Shown here: positions 50,199-64,000 of the stretch, in pieces
Numbering within the stretch: the stretch's first letter is position 1
Layout of the letters: every line of letters begins with the position of its first letter
Assembly: GCF_016859285.1 (NCBI RefSeq)
Contig: NC_053402.1
Coordinates: forward strand, 22,267,056-22,331,055
Reading direction: 5' to 3'
DNA from: Xiphias gladius
Taxonomy: Eukaryota; Chordata; Actinopteri; Istiophoriformes; Xiphiidae
Length of the DNA stretch: 64,000 nt
The notes under the pieces: generated by a model
What the model saw: only the letters and a program-made list of their open reading frames with translations
Databases searched by the model: none
What the model was told of the DNA's origin: nothing
Translations under genes and position numbers: made by a program

Positions 50199-53100
50199 CT
50201 ACTTCTCTCTGTCTGGGGAGACGCCCTCAAACAGGACCGACGTGTGCTGACCCAGCGGATTGTAGAGCACCGCTTCGATCTCCCCTCCGCCGTTGCTGCT
50301 CTTCTGGAAGTGGATCTCCAGCAGGTCCTGCAGGATCTCGTCCTCCGCGACGGGAGGGATTCCCGTCAGGAGCACCGTCCGACGACACGCGGACTTCTCG
50401 AGCTGGAAGGGGGGGGCAGACGACCGACACTTCATGATTACATTTCAGTAAAAACAGAATCGGATGGGGGGGGGCTTCAGGTAAATGCTTACCCGCAGGT
50501 CTGTCAAGGTTCCGTTCAGGAAAGGGGTCACCCTCACTCGGTGCTTCTTGTTCTGCAGCTGCACGTCGTGGTACTCCGTGTCCCTCAAGCCTTTGGCAAC
50601 TGACGGCAGAGGGAGAGTCCCGTTAGAGGGGGATCGGGATATCAAACTGTGTGCAACGCAAAACACGTCCCGCTCGGTCGCTCACCGTTGTTCTCCACAA
50701 ACGTCATGACCACGGTCCGGGAGTCCGGCAGCATCACGCAGTTGTCCACCTCTCCGCCGCCGTGCCTACGCTTGGAGAAGTGGATCTCCAGCTTGTTCAG
50801 CATGGCCTCCGTGTCCATCTCGGGCAAGTTGGAGATTAATACGCGCCGGGGACAAACCTCCGAGTCGATCTGCGCGACGAGAGACAGGCACAGATCATTT
50901 ACAGGGAGTTTAGAGCCGCCGCCACCGGAAATCAAACGTCTGTCCGCGCTCGTTCGGTGTCTTTTGCTCTACCTCCACCAGCTTGGGCATCCACAGCTGG
51001 ACCGGCCTGGCCTCCACAGTGATTCGGAACTTTCCCTCCAGATCCACCCGATGCTTCGTCATGGCCAGGACCCTCTGGGCCACTAGTGACAGCGGGGGAG
51101 GCAGAAGTTCAAAACGAAACAAAACACGGCAGAACTTCCAAAGCGGAGAATTGACGAAGGGGGGGGTCAGTGTTTGTTCTGACAGTAACTGGTGAGGGAC
51201 GCGTTTCTGTTCAAGCGACTCCCAGGGTTCCCGGTGCGTCGCCATGTCAGATAAACTCTGAGGGCCTTGAGGGGCCCCGATTTAAAGAGAGCCCCACGAT
51301 CCAAATCTAGTTTTTTAGTCCCGTATTTCGGTTTGAACGAAGCAAAAGGCACAGAAACGGTTTCTAAGCCAATCAGCTTGGTTTTTTAAAAATCTGTTTC
51401 CAGGTAGTTCAGACCTTTTGGTTCTGCTTTTCCGCAGCCGCTCAGCTTCAGGGCTGCACGTTTCCACCCTTCCACCAACAATGAACTCATCCCAACAAAT
51501 CGACACCACCGTGTCAGAGTCTGGCTGTGACTCGCAGGTCCAGTCGGTTACGGGTGGGGGGGGTCGATCGGCCCACGGCCCACTGATCCCTTTTGTGCTT
51601 TAGCGCCCCCTAGTGTTTTAATCTGTCCGCAGCCGCTCAGCTTCAGGGCTGCACGTTTCCACCCTTCCACCAACAATGAACTCATCGCCAATAATCGCAC
51701 CGATCTGCTTACTGGAACCATAACGCACGGGGCACGACCGGTGCAGACGGTAAAGTTTGAACCGTGCTTTCATGGAGCAGCTTCCCAGATCGACGCCCCG
51801 GTGACACACCTGGGGGCCCGGTAATCCAGCCTAGGTGTACCGGTAAGGCGCCAGGGGGATCCGCGCCTAAACGCTGCCTTCACTGGCAGCACCGAGTCTG
51901 GCTGTGACTCGCAGGTCCAGCACTTACGGGTGAAGGGGTCGGGGATCGATACGAGGCCCACTGATCCCTTTTGTGCTTCAGCGCCCCCTAGTGTTTGGAT
52001 CTGGCGTCGCAGGCAGGCAAGGCTACATTTATACACGTGTTACCTGTGTCTGTTTATCAACTAACCCAGTGTCTTAACAGGTTTGTCAACCAGCCGCATC
52101 AGTGATATTGCTTTTAAATGATTGAACCAGAATAAAAAAAAAAAATCACACTTGCCTCAAAATGACTGTTCACACAATCTGAGCTCCGTTGCGGAGAGAA
52201 GCAGTAAAGTGGGAGAACCGGCAGTAAATAACCGTTTTGTGGGGAAACTTCCTGATACACACCTTTAATATATCCTGACATTTTGATCTCCACGGCCCAC
52301 AGGCCCGGTTTTCAACGCTACAAATGACCCTCAACGAACTCCCGCCGGGTGTGAGATTACCTGTGTGTTTTCATGACTTCTTCCTCCAGCGGTTTTACAC
52401 GTTCCTTCTATTTCTCCACCCCCCGAGAGTCCTCGTTGTATCCTCGGTGCACTTGCGGAGGAACCTTCTAAGTCTGGTTTCGGAAGGTGCCCTAGAAATA
52501 AGGACTTACTACCGGCAGCGCGCCGGGTAGAAACTCTCACCTGTGACACGAACTCACCGTCTTCCTCCTCGAACGTGACCAGGGCCGTGCCCCCCTCCAT
52601 CGGATAAACTATACGCGGCTTCATGTCGAACGTCCGGGTGTCGGCCGCTTTCCCGGTCTCCCCCCTGAAGACGACCTCCTTCTCCGGCAGGGCGGCGAAC
52701 ACCTGAAATTCAACGGGGAGGCGTTAACCGGACACGTCGCGTGGCCTCGGGCTGCAGAAGGGGGCCGTGAGGTTAACGTACATCGACCTGCCGTTCGAGG
52801 AGGCCGTGTGTGGCCTCCTCCTCCTCCAGGGCGGCCTCCACTCTCTGGATCTCCCCCATGAGTTCGATCTCCTCCTGCCTCAGCAGACTCAGCTTCGCCT
52901 AGGCGACAGGAATTCGGGCGGCGACGGGGCAGAAAGGGAAAGGAGGGAGAAGCAGCCTGTTGTTGCGTTTCATTTCATTCAAAATGGGAATATTTCTGTT
53001 GCAGCATTTCCTCTTTATATGTTCCTCCCTGTTCTGATATTCTCTTTGGCCTCTGTCTCCATGTCAGTTCAAATATTTTACTGCTCTTTTATTGATGTAT

Positions 53101-55019
53101 TTTCCCACAGAAATCAGTGTCCGATGAATCCAACGTGGTTGTACTGATACATATATAGATACTAATTTTCTTTTGTGCAGCATTTTTTTTATTCTTATTC
53201 TGAACTTCGGTGGGATTTTAGTTTCCTGCAATGATCCAAATGCTGTTTTGAACCTTTTCACTTTTTTCCTACCCGACTCTTGACTGCCGAACTTCGGCGA
53301 CTGGCACCTCGGGGTCGATTTTAATTTTTTTTTGCTTCTTTTGGTATTTCCGATACATTTTTGGAAACGCGCGTGACTTGCTCGCCGCGGGGGCGTTAGC
53401 TGAGCGGATCCCGCTCCCACTGATGTACCTTAAAATCCCGCAGAAGGCTGCAAGCAGCAGCCGCCGAGCTGAGACCGAGACCGGCTCCGACACAAAACCC
53501 GCCCGCCCAGCATCCGTGAAGCGGGATAACTTCGCACATTACACTCACCGAGGACCCGAGTCCGGAACACCTGCTCATTCACTCAGGTGTCCCATCGGCC
53601 GGTCACGTGGCAACAGCGCGCTGAGCCAAATCCCGCGGATGCAGGTCGGAAGCGTCAGGGGTAAGATCGCATCAAGCATCAGAATTGGGAGGGAAAAGAA
53701 AAAGTGATCTCAGTGACTTTGACCGTGGCATGACTGTCGGTGCCGGACGGGCTGGACGACTGGGGGGACGGAGCCGGGTCTGGTGAATCCGGGTTTGCGC
53801 TGAGGCAGCAGATGGGAGGATCAGAACGCGGCGTCGACAGCGCGGATCCGTGGACCCGACCTGCCCCGCGTCGAAAGCCCCGGCCGGTGGGGGCCCCTTA
53901 GCGCCAGGGCCGCGGACACAGGAGGCTGTTTTGGGGGCGAAGCGGGGAGACTAGCCAGTGTTAGCACCGTGTTCCTGGTGGAGCACTCGATGAATCTAGA
54001 TGGGACCTGTTCCCTCAGGAAAGAACTAGACCAGTACATCCTTACACCGTCTCCCAACATCTCACACACCTTTTCTTTTGCGATCTGCTCCTCGCAGGAG
54101 CTCCGCTCCTCCGTCAGGAGCTGGGCCTGTTTGTCGGCGCGCTGCCTGAACTGCCGCGTCGTGTCCCGCAGGTCGTTCCTGTCCGCTACCAGCTCCTGCT
54201 GCTCCTCGACCAGCAGCGCGTGTCTTTTCTGCGGAGACGGGAGCAAAGCGGCGTCCGTTAATCGCCCAGGTCATAACCTGTCAGAAAATGGTGGAAGAGG
54301 TCCCTCCCAGTCTCCCAGTCTCCCAGACTCCCAGACTCCCAGTCTCCCAGTCTCCCAGACTCCCAGACTCCCAGTCTCCCAGAGTGATGCCTTCAGGCGT
54401 CAGTCTAAAACCCAAATGCGGTAGATTTAGTTCGCAACCGTAGAGGAAGGGAAAAAAAGTCAAATATTCACATCTGAGAAACTGGACCCCCCCCTAAACA
54501 CACACACTATTAATAAATTATCAGAAGAGTTGCTGATGAACTGAAATCGATCGGCTAATTGATTAATATTATGTGGGTAAACCCCCCCGTTTTCCTGTTT
54601 GCTGGCCGACATGAAAACTTTGTTTTGCAGGCGCTGATTCACAACCGACCGCGTCTCAGCGCCGGGGTCACGGTCAACGGCGGCGCTGACCTGCAGGGGC
54701 TTCGCGCGCGGGGCCGCTTCCGACGTGATGTCGTCCGGCGCGACGCCGTCTTTAACTGTGACCTCGGTGGTCAACGTGCAACCGCGTGAACACGTCACCA
54801 AAAAGCCCCAGCATCACTTATCTCTGTAAAAGGGGGAATCTACGGCGGAACAGTCGCACGGGGTCGCAGTGGACCGTACGGGTGCACCCAACAAAGCGGC
54901 CCCGCTGGCCCCCACCGCACCGCTCCCGGCCAAACCACCAGGTTCAGCCGCACCTTGTAGTTGGCGATCAGTTCCTGGATTCCCTCCAAGGTGCCCTCGG
55001 ACGGCTCTGGTTTCTCCAT
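50199..55019 (-). CDS. ifi35: Interferon-induced 35 kDa protein (NMI/IFP35 family)
   Basis: Interferon-inducible cytoplasmic protein; family members carry two NID domains and act in innate immune signalling. Exons, complement: 50199-50402, 50493-50599, 50686-50869, 50973-51082, 52558-52702, 52788-52898 (or 52782), 54070-54228, 54954-55019, giving 361 or 363 residues (human IFI35 286, NMI about 307). Phases agree. Seen: a Glu/Gln/Lys-rich coiled-coil N-terminal half (about 23-112), then two NID repeats with 'LEIHFSKRRHGGGEV' and 'LEIHFQKSSNGGGEIEAV'. The latter matches the human IFI35 end (LEIHFQKPTRGGGEVEAL, from memory). The ATG at 55019 lies inside an exon that starts at 55034, so translation could begin in an upstream exon. 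Its place just downstream of rpl27, same strand, as in human, supports ifi35 over nmi. The 1.85 kb intron upstream of the 51082 acceptor is full of repeats. Confidence 0.87.
51430..52004. repeat. ifi35: Interleaved duplicated segments in an ifi35 intron
   Basis: Two repeat pairs are seen. (a) 'ccgcagccgctcagcttcagg...caacaatgaactcatc', about 60 bp, at 51434-51493 and 51629-51688. (b) 'gagtctggctgtgactcgcaggtccag...ggcccactgatcccttttgtgct...agcgccccctagtgttt', about 115 bp, at 51509-51620 and 51889-51998. Each pair is nearly identical in its conserved parts. Confidence 0.85.
53663..53975 (+). mobile_element. Tc1/mariner-type transposon fragment
   Basis: 'aaaaagtgatctcagtgactttgaccgtggcatgactgtcggtgcc' reads as a decayed 'SDLSDFDRGMTVGAGRAG' transposase N-terminus of Tc1 type. 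Further matches ('gtggacccgacctgcc', 'ggccggtggggg') suggest internal deletion. In an ifi35 intron; no intact frame. Confidence 0.55.
54305..54382. repeat. Minisatellite, CTCCCAGA/CTCCCAGT units
   Basis: About nine 8-bp units alternating 'tctcccag' and 'actcccag', ending 'ccagagtgatgcc'. It lies about 80 nt upstream (transcript sense) of the ifi35 exon at 54070-54228. Confidence 0.9.
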
Positions 55020-55050
55020 CGCCAGAAAGAAATCCTGAGACACGAGGATA

Positions 55051-55070
55051 GAGAGAGAGAGAGAGAGAGA

Positions 55071-55128
<58 letters not shown>

Positions 55129-55142
55129 AGAGAGAGAGAGAC
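55051..55142. repeat. Compound (GA)n(CA)n(GA)n microsatellite
   Basis: GA, then about 27 CA units, then GA again. On the ifi35 strand this is (CT)n(GT)n(CT)n and ends 17 nt before the acceptor 'cgtgtctcag' at 55035, so its right CT part lies in the polypyrimidine region of the first coding exon. Confidence 0.95.
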
Positions 55143-55633
55143 AGGGAGTGAGGAGAACAGCTCCCAGGCCTCGGATCTGAACTGACATTTTATAATCAGG
55201 TCAACTCGGTGAACCCAGGAAGGGAAAAGTAGTATGACACTTGTGAAAGAATAAATAAATAAAAAACAACAAATAAAATCCAGCAGGGAGAATTTCTGAG
55301 GGGAACATTACAATTATACGATTTGCAGGTTTTTAGGTGAAATGTTTACTTATAACAACGCGAGAACAACAACGAGATGTCTCAGCTCATCTGAAGACAT
55401 AGTGAAAGTAACCTGAAATAGTTTGACAGATCATTTCAACTACTTTAAATGAGACAACCCCCCCACACACACACAAAAAACCTGACGGCAGCTAACGACG
55501 TCCCTGTTACCGCCAAGCCGTCGCTATGTTTAACTAAACCCGCCACATTTGATGTCGATTCTGGTTTTTAAAGGCGGCCCCGGTGCGATACTTGCCTCCC
55601 GTCGACGACCGGCGCTCCGGACTCACTCGAGCC

Positions 55634-55643
55634 TTTCGGTTTC
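55634..55643 (-). promoter_or_regulatory. ifi35: ISRE-like element near ifi35 5' region
   Basis: GAAACCGAAA on the minus strand fits the interferon-stimulated response element core GAAANNGAAA. A GTGAGT donor-like site lies about 12 nt downstream in transcript sense. It is 615 nt upstream of the proposed ifi35 ATG, in CpG-rich sequence. Confidence 0.6.
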
Positions 55644-55978
55644 CTTTTCCTCGGCAGCGGCGGAGCTCCCCCGAACGTCCCGCCGTTCTCCGTCAGGGGG
55701 CGCGACGTGCGCACGCGCACGCAGCCTTCGGGCGCTGTCGGGAAATTTAGGCGCAACTCCGGTCCCCGCGTAGGATCTGATCGATTTTGGCCACGGGGAA
55801 TTTTTGCAATCACGTCTCGGGGGGGGGACACGGTACTTTTTATACTGCGCCGTCCCGCAGCTGTAGTTTGTGTCCGGATAAAAGAGTTGGCAGGAAAAAA
55901 AAGTCCTCAATGGCCTTTGGTTGACTACAAAGTTGGTAGTAACACACTGACACGTTAGAAAGGTGTACTTCGAGTATC

Positions 55979-55989
55979 GAAAGTGAAAG
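55979..55989 (+). promoter_or_regulatory. ifi35: Second ISRE-like element upstream of ifi35
   Basis: GAAAGTGAAAG matches GAAANNGAAA, 336 nt upstream of the first element. ISREs work in either orientation. Two in the spacer upstream of a known interferon-induced family is more than a single short match would suggest. Confidence 0.5.
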
Positions 55990-56325
55990 ACTGGTCCTGG
56001 GGGGGGGGAATGGCGCATATGACTCTTACCGTACGTTATTACCGATAGATTTGTGCGTGTTGTAAGTAGAATTTTACCATTGCTGGTGGTCAAGGTGCAG
56101 CTTTAATCAACCATGGTTCATAGAGTTTTTAAACAAATGTTTTTTTGCTAAATCATAATCCGAAATTAACTCGGCAGCTGCCGGATACATGCAGTGGAGG
56201 AGGAGTATGAAGTAGCGAACACTCCAGAGTAAAAGTGCATGTACCCGAAAACTACATTCGAGTACAGCGCTTGACTTAATGGGTTTGGTTACTCTGAACC
56301 CAGTCCCTCACCATGTCTGCTGCTT

Positions 56326-56361
56326 GGGCCAACAAACGGTACCAAACGGTACCAAACGGTA
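56326..56361. repeat. 11-bp tandem repeat, unit caaacggtacc
   Basis: Three exact copies in a row plus a partial copy. Short and local; each unit contains an ggtacc palindrome. Confidence 0.9.
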
Positions 56362-57379
56362 CACGCAGCAGCTCAGACCCTGCAGTAAAGCACTACTTCC
56401 AGCCAACCGGTCAGCGTGAAGAGCCCGGAGCCGTTTCTCGCGGCCAAGGCCGCCCTCTGCTTAACGGGCTCCGGGAGTGTTTCCATAGCGGACCACGCCG
56501 GGAGATTGCTCTACCTGAACGTGCTGAGGTGCGATTTGTCCCAGGCCGACAGGTGCAACTAAGCTGACAGAAGAAGCGGGGACAGGAGAGGGAGAGAAGA
56601 GGGGAAGAGAAGAGGGGGAAAGAAAAAGAAAGGAAAAAAACAAAAAACAAAATCCACCTGTGTAGGTATCCACAGTTGTTTAAATTATTCATTTCGGTTT
56701 TCCTACTTTAATACTGAAAAACCAATTTCAGTAACTTAAGATAATCTGTGCTTTTTTTCTTCTTCCCCAAACAGGAAACTTATTGTGTCTTCAAGTATAA
56801 CTTGTGTCCAAGGTTGTGGCCAGTCGTCCCCCTCCCCATTTACCCTGGATATAACATGAAGCTTTATGACCAAGAGGTCTGAGGTTGTGTGTAGAGGACC
56901 AACTTCTTTGGTGAGAAATTCAGGACGAGCTTCACCAACGTCGAGCCGGAAATCCGTTTCTCTCATTGCGATGCAGGTCAAGTTCCCCGCCGATACACCT
57001 CCGCGCCCTCAGAGACACAGCTGCCCAGCGGGTGATTTAACAGCATTTTGACCTCACCAAGATTATTTTAAGTTGTGTAGGAACAGTCGACGGCTTCGGC
57101 ATCTTTAGAAAAACGGTTAGTAAATCCCATTTCAAGTGGACTCTCACAAGTATTAACTTTATCAAAATGTAGGAACCAGACCCCATAGTCCTGCTCGGTC
57201 CACAGCACAAGCTGAATTTAAAGATTCCTCACAATAAAAAAAATCTTTAAAAATAGCATTGATGGTTGGTGTTACAATAAATTTGGTTACATTTCACAGA
57301 GGTACTTTCATCCAATACAATTCAGAAAGATAGAAAACATCAAAAAAAGGAATCGACAGTCAAGATCCATTTTTAAACA

Positions 57380-57385
57380 TTTATT
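57380..57385 (-). terminator. rpl27: Poly(A) signal of rpl27
   Basis: AATAAA on the minus strand, 17 nt past the TAA stop. The very short 3' UTR is typical of ribosomal protein genes. Confidence 0.85.
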
Positions 57386-57402
57386 TGTGAAACCGAGTGA
57401 AT

Positions 57403-61165
<3,763 letters not shown>

Positions 61166-61654
61166 TCACAGGCAAAACTACCGATGTTAAACCGGACCAA
61201 GTTAAAACACTTTAAATGTAGGGATTTTCTCTTATGGAGTTCTGCTCGATGTTACTGCCCGGCTAAGTTAGCATTAGCCTCCTCCAGTTCGGAGTTATTT
61301 TCCAGAGCTAAAACACTTAACAAATTAGCTCACACGCAAAGAAAGTGATAAACGGTGATTATTTACTTAAAATTAGACCAAAAGGGCATAAGGTGCAGTC
61401 TGAATGTTAACACAAGCCCCTTCAATAGAGGGTTGAGATGAAAACTGAAGCTGCCATGTTGAAACGGGCGCTGCGGGGAAGAAGCGCAGCAGTAATTCTT
61501 CCCTTTTCTATCACATCCGATTAAAAATACATGGAAATATCAACCGCATATCAGCTACAGGAGCGATTGACTAAGGTTTGATGTGATAAAAACTATGAAT
61601 GTGCCCGGATTTGGAGCGATGGTTGAAGATTGTTTGAACGGAAGCTTCACTCAC

Positions 61655-61692
61655 TGATGCTGTTCTACGGCCGCCGCTACCAGGAAAGGAAG
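61655..61692 (-). other. rpl27: Proposed non-coding first exon of rpl27 with 5'TOP start
   Basis: On the minus strand the sequence runs CTTCCTTTCCTGG... to ...CAGCATCA followed by GTGAGT. A C followed by a pyrimidine tract is the terminal oligopyrimidine start of ribosomal protein mRNAs, which mediates growth-dependent translation control. A 38-nt non-coding exon with a strong donor fits a start codon lying just inside exon 2. No RNA evidence is available here. Confidence 0.6.
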
Positions 61693-61738
61693 TCCTGAAG
61701 GTTTTTGTGAACTTTGACCCCACCGATCGGGCACGTCA

Positions 61739-61748
61739 TTTCCGGAAA
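61739..61748. promoter_or_regulatory. rpl27: ETS-type site in rpl27 promoter
   Basis: TTTCCGGAAA, a palindromic GGAA pair, about 47 nt upstream of the proposed start at 61692. ETS/GABP sites are common in ribosomal protein promoters. Confidence 0.5.
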
Positions 61749-62174
61749 CTAAAAAAAAAAAAAAAAAAAATCTATTTCTTTATTATCATCTGCATCTTAA
61801 TAATTTTGATAAAAGATTTTCAGTGATATAGTCATCCCTCATCTGCCATATTGTAAATCCTTTAAAGAAGAATAAATCCTTACCGTTTCCTCAGTGTTGT
61901 TTTGCAAGAACATTTTTCTTTTTAAAAGTTAATTTTATTTGTTTGAAGTCTCTGAGTCTCGGAGAATAGTTCACAAAAAAGTAAAATATTTATGATATAT
62001 AGTTAGGGATTAAAAGTGGTGTAACTTCCAGTCAAATATTCAAATGCAAACAATGAACCAAAACTACTCTCTTCTTAACTATACTGCTTCAGCTAATGTA
62101 TTATTATTATTATAATTATCATTATTATCACACAAAAAACAGAGGCCTCCAATATTGTCACTTTGAGCAGTTTG

Positions 62175-62300
62175 AAAAACCGCACCGGAGGTGCAGTGGT
62201 TGGCGCCGTCGCCTCACCGAAGGTTCTGGGTTCGAACCCCGGTTCACCCCGGGGCCGTTCTGAGTGGAGTTCGCATGCCCCCCCCCACCGGCTCCAATTA
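62175..62300 (+). mobile_element. tRNA-related SINE-like fragment
   Basis: 'gaggtgcagtggttggcgccgtcgcctcac' followed by a B box 'gggttcgaaccccgg' and 'tgagtggagttcgcatg', the pattern of a widespread teleost repeat. The sequence lacks a foldable full tRNA and stops at a C run, so it is not a tRNA gene. Confidence 0.65.
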
Positions 62301-62407
62301 TCTACTGTATCATACATTACTTTACTGCCAAGATATTATTTAAAGGATCCTATTAAAAATATGTATTTTGAAAAACTGACATGACGACTAGTCAAACAGC
62401 TCGGCGG

Positions 62408-64000
62408 TTTATTTACTATGCATTAAACATCATAAAAGAAAAAAAACCACATTAGACCACAGTTCATATCTCTAAATATATTATTCTGTCATTGAAGTGA
62501 TTACATAAAAATAACATTTAGTAGCATTTAACATAATTTAAATCATCCAGTGTATTTACTGTCTCCAGACCGAACAGCTACAGTACAGCAGCTACTTAAG
62601 TGTTCTGATATGTTCTCACCTAATTCAGTGTTGAGCTAAAACATGCCATCAAATAAATAAATACATGTCTCTTTACATGAATCACAACAGCTGAACAAAA
62701 CACAACAAAAAATGGGAAAAGAGAAAGCAAAATACAGCATTATGTGTACTAAGCATAGCCCAGAACAAAACACAAATTTTTCATTAACGTTAAGAGATAA
62801 AATGTGTCTCCGGGTGCACTAACATGGAATCAGGTTTTTAATCTCGGGAAATACAAATGTAGTGAGCTTTTACCAGCACGCCTGCTCTGAGAGGGCTTAA
62901 TACATACATGTACACATGGGCCCAGGAACGATGAAGTTTCATTCCCGAGTCTCATTTCATCCGCCCCAACAGAGGGAAATCACACAGCACGTATAAACTA
63001 ACCTGGGTTTAATAGCATCTATGGTTTGTACATTCAGTACTGAAGGATGTGATTTGTGCAACTCAGCTGTCTCGGGAAGATCAAAACTCAATTTCTCCGG
63101 AAAAAAAAAAACTGGAAATAAAACTAAAACTTTTAATATCCTACAGTCACGTCAAATACGTGACGTAAGCCGTGACATCAAGAAATAAATTCTTGTCATT
63201 CAATATCACTGTCAGTTCATTTTAATTTTAAGTCCACCTGAACCAGGAGAAAAGCAGCAGTTCATACGGGGCCTAAATGCTGTTCACACGCCTGAAGCGC
63301 AACATGCAACAGCTGATAATAGCTTCAGAGGTTTAAAATGGAGTCGAGGGCATTGTAATTAAGTTGATAACTGCATATTTGTGGGCAATGTTACACAACA
63401 TTTTAACTTCGCACCCTGATGGAAACTGAGATTTTTTTTTTTTTCCATTTCAAGCTGACTGGTGTGCTGATGTTCACCGTTTACGATCATGCTACATGAG
63501 ATTTGCCACTTAAATAATTCAGTCCACGACAGAAGAACGGGGCAGCACAAGCACCAATACCAGGACCAATACCTCACAAGCTCTTGGTTACTGTGTAGAA
63601 GCCACAGTATCGAGAAGTGGTTCTGCTCATTAATTTTCCTCCTGGATTGTCTAAACCTGCAGCCACGTTACAGTACTGATTACTGTACAAGTCCGGCCTC
63701 TCTCTTTGATGCATAGGCCAGGGCGCTGTCGTGTACGGGGCGGGGGGGGTACTGTACAATGAGCACAGGTCGCAAAGGTCAGGAAGGCTTTACTAAAGAT
63801 GAGGTAATCTCAATCTCCACTCTAAGGCAGGTTTACAGTACAAGCAGCATTGTCTTCTTGTCATTTTGGTTATCTTAAACACAGTGGGATATGCGGACTA
63901 TGGTTGCCTATGGCTGAAGCTCAAACAACGTAATCAGCCATGCATGTACTGTAGATTTTACTTCAGATGGGTGGCTGCTTAAAAGACCTTTAAAAGGTTA
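62408..64000 (-). other. No gene seen; possible 3' UTR of a minus-strand gene to the right
   Basis: Low-repeat, A-T-rich sequence with no coding exon. AATAAA on the minus strand at 62408-62413 could end a transcript entering from beyond position 64000. In human, RUNDC1 lies just upstream of RPL27 on the same strand (from memory), so rundc1 is the candidate, but nothing coding confirms it. Confidence 0.25.

Larger units (their letters stand above)
55800..57379. other. Spacer between rpl27 3' end and ifi35 5' end
   Basis: No coding exon found. It contains the ifi35 upstream region with two ISRE-like sites, an 11-bp tandem repeat (56326-56361), a purine-rich tract (56570-56645) and A-T-rich sequence. 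Confidence 0.5.

Noticed and set aside
50910-51245. 111-codon frame starting at 51245
   Set aside because: Only its 50973-51082 part is an ifi35 exon with consensus splice sites; the upstream start lies in intron.
54814-55188. 124- and 93-codon frames with poly(Cys-Val)
   Set aside because: They translate the CA/GT microsatellite; only the part from 54954 to 55034 looks like exon sequence.
62175-62260. tRNA gene
   Set aside because: A B-box-like 'ggttcgaacccc' is present, but no complete cloverleaf or acceptor stem pairing; it matches a SINE-like teleost repeat.

Overview
This window is a stretch of vertebrate, almost certainly teleost fish, nuclear chromosome. The genes are split into many GT-AG exons, and the introns and spacers carry dinucleotide microsatellites and repeat families typical of teleosts (Tc1/mariner and LINE remnants, tRNA-derived SINE fragments, short MITE-like elements). 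I see no prokaryotic, organellar or viral gene set. No previously undescribed molecular system is evident. The interest lies in gene structure, local duplications and synteny.

Layout. (1) 580-13740, plus strand: the last nine coding exons of an EAAT2-class (SLC1 family) glutamate transporter; its 5' exons lie left of the window. Its C-terminal tail is unusually long and rich in Ser/Pro/Arg. (2) 13.7-22.3 kb: gene-poor, repeat-rich spacer with an inverted pair of MITE-like copies and a Tc1 remnant abutting a LINE 3' end. (3) 22290-27233, minus strand: kcna7 (Kv1.7) in two coding exons, with the intron between the first and second membrane segments. (4) 30611-37878, plus: hsd17b14 in nine exons. 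(5) 38638-47942, plus: bcat2 in eleven exons, the first only 18 nt and provisional. (6) 50199-55019, minus: an ifi35 (NMI/IFP35 family) gene in eight coding exons. (7) 57403-61108, minus: rpl27, encoding a 136-residue ribosomal protein, with a likely non-coding first exon at 61655-61692. (8) 61.7-64 kb: no coding sequence found; possibly the 3' UTR of a minus-strand gene lying further right.

From memory of the human map, kcna7, hsd17b14 and bcat2 correspond to 19q13.33, while ifi35 and rpl27 are neighbours at 17q21.31. The window therefore seems to join two conserved blocks, with the junction in the 0.8 kb between bcat2 and ifi35. Within each block the human strand relations are kept (hsd17b14 then bcat2; rpl27 then ifi35). 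The genes do not form one pathway: glutamate uptake, a potassium channel, steroid/short-chain alcohol oxidation, mitochondrial branched-chain amino acid transamination, interferon response and translation.

The most unusual structure is a roughly 0.8 kb, highly similar direct duplication. One copy (about 36258-37110) lies in the last intron of hsd17b14; the other (about 38577-39400) covers the proposed promoter and first coding exon of bcat2. Exon boundaries were placed by hand from splice consensus, reading phase and remembered protein families; no alignment was run.
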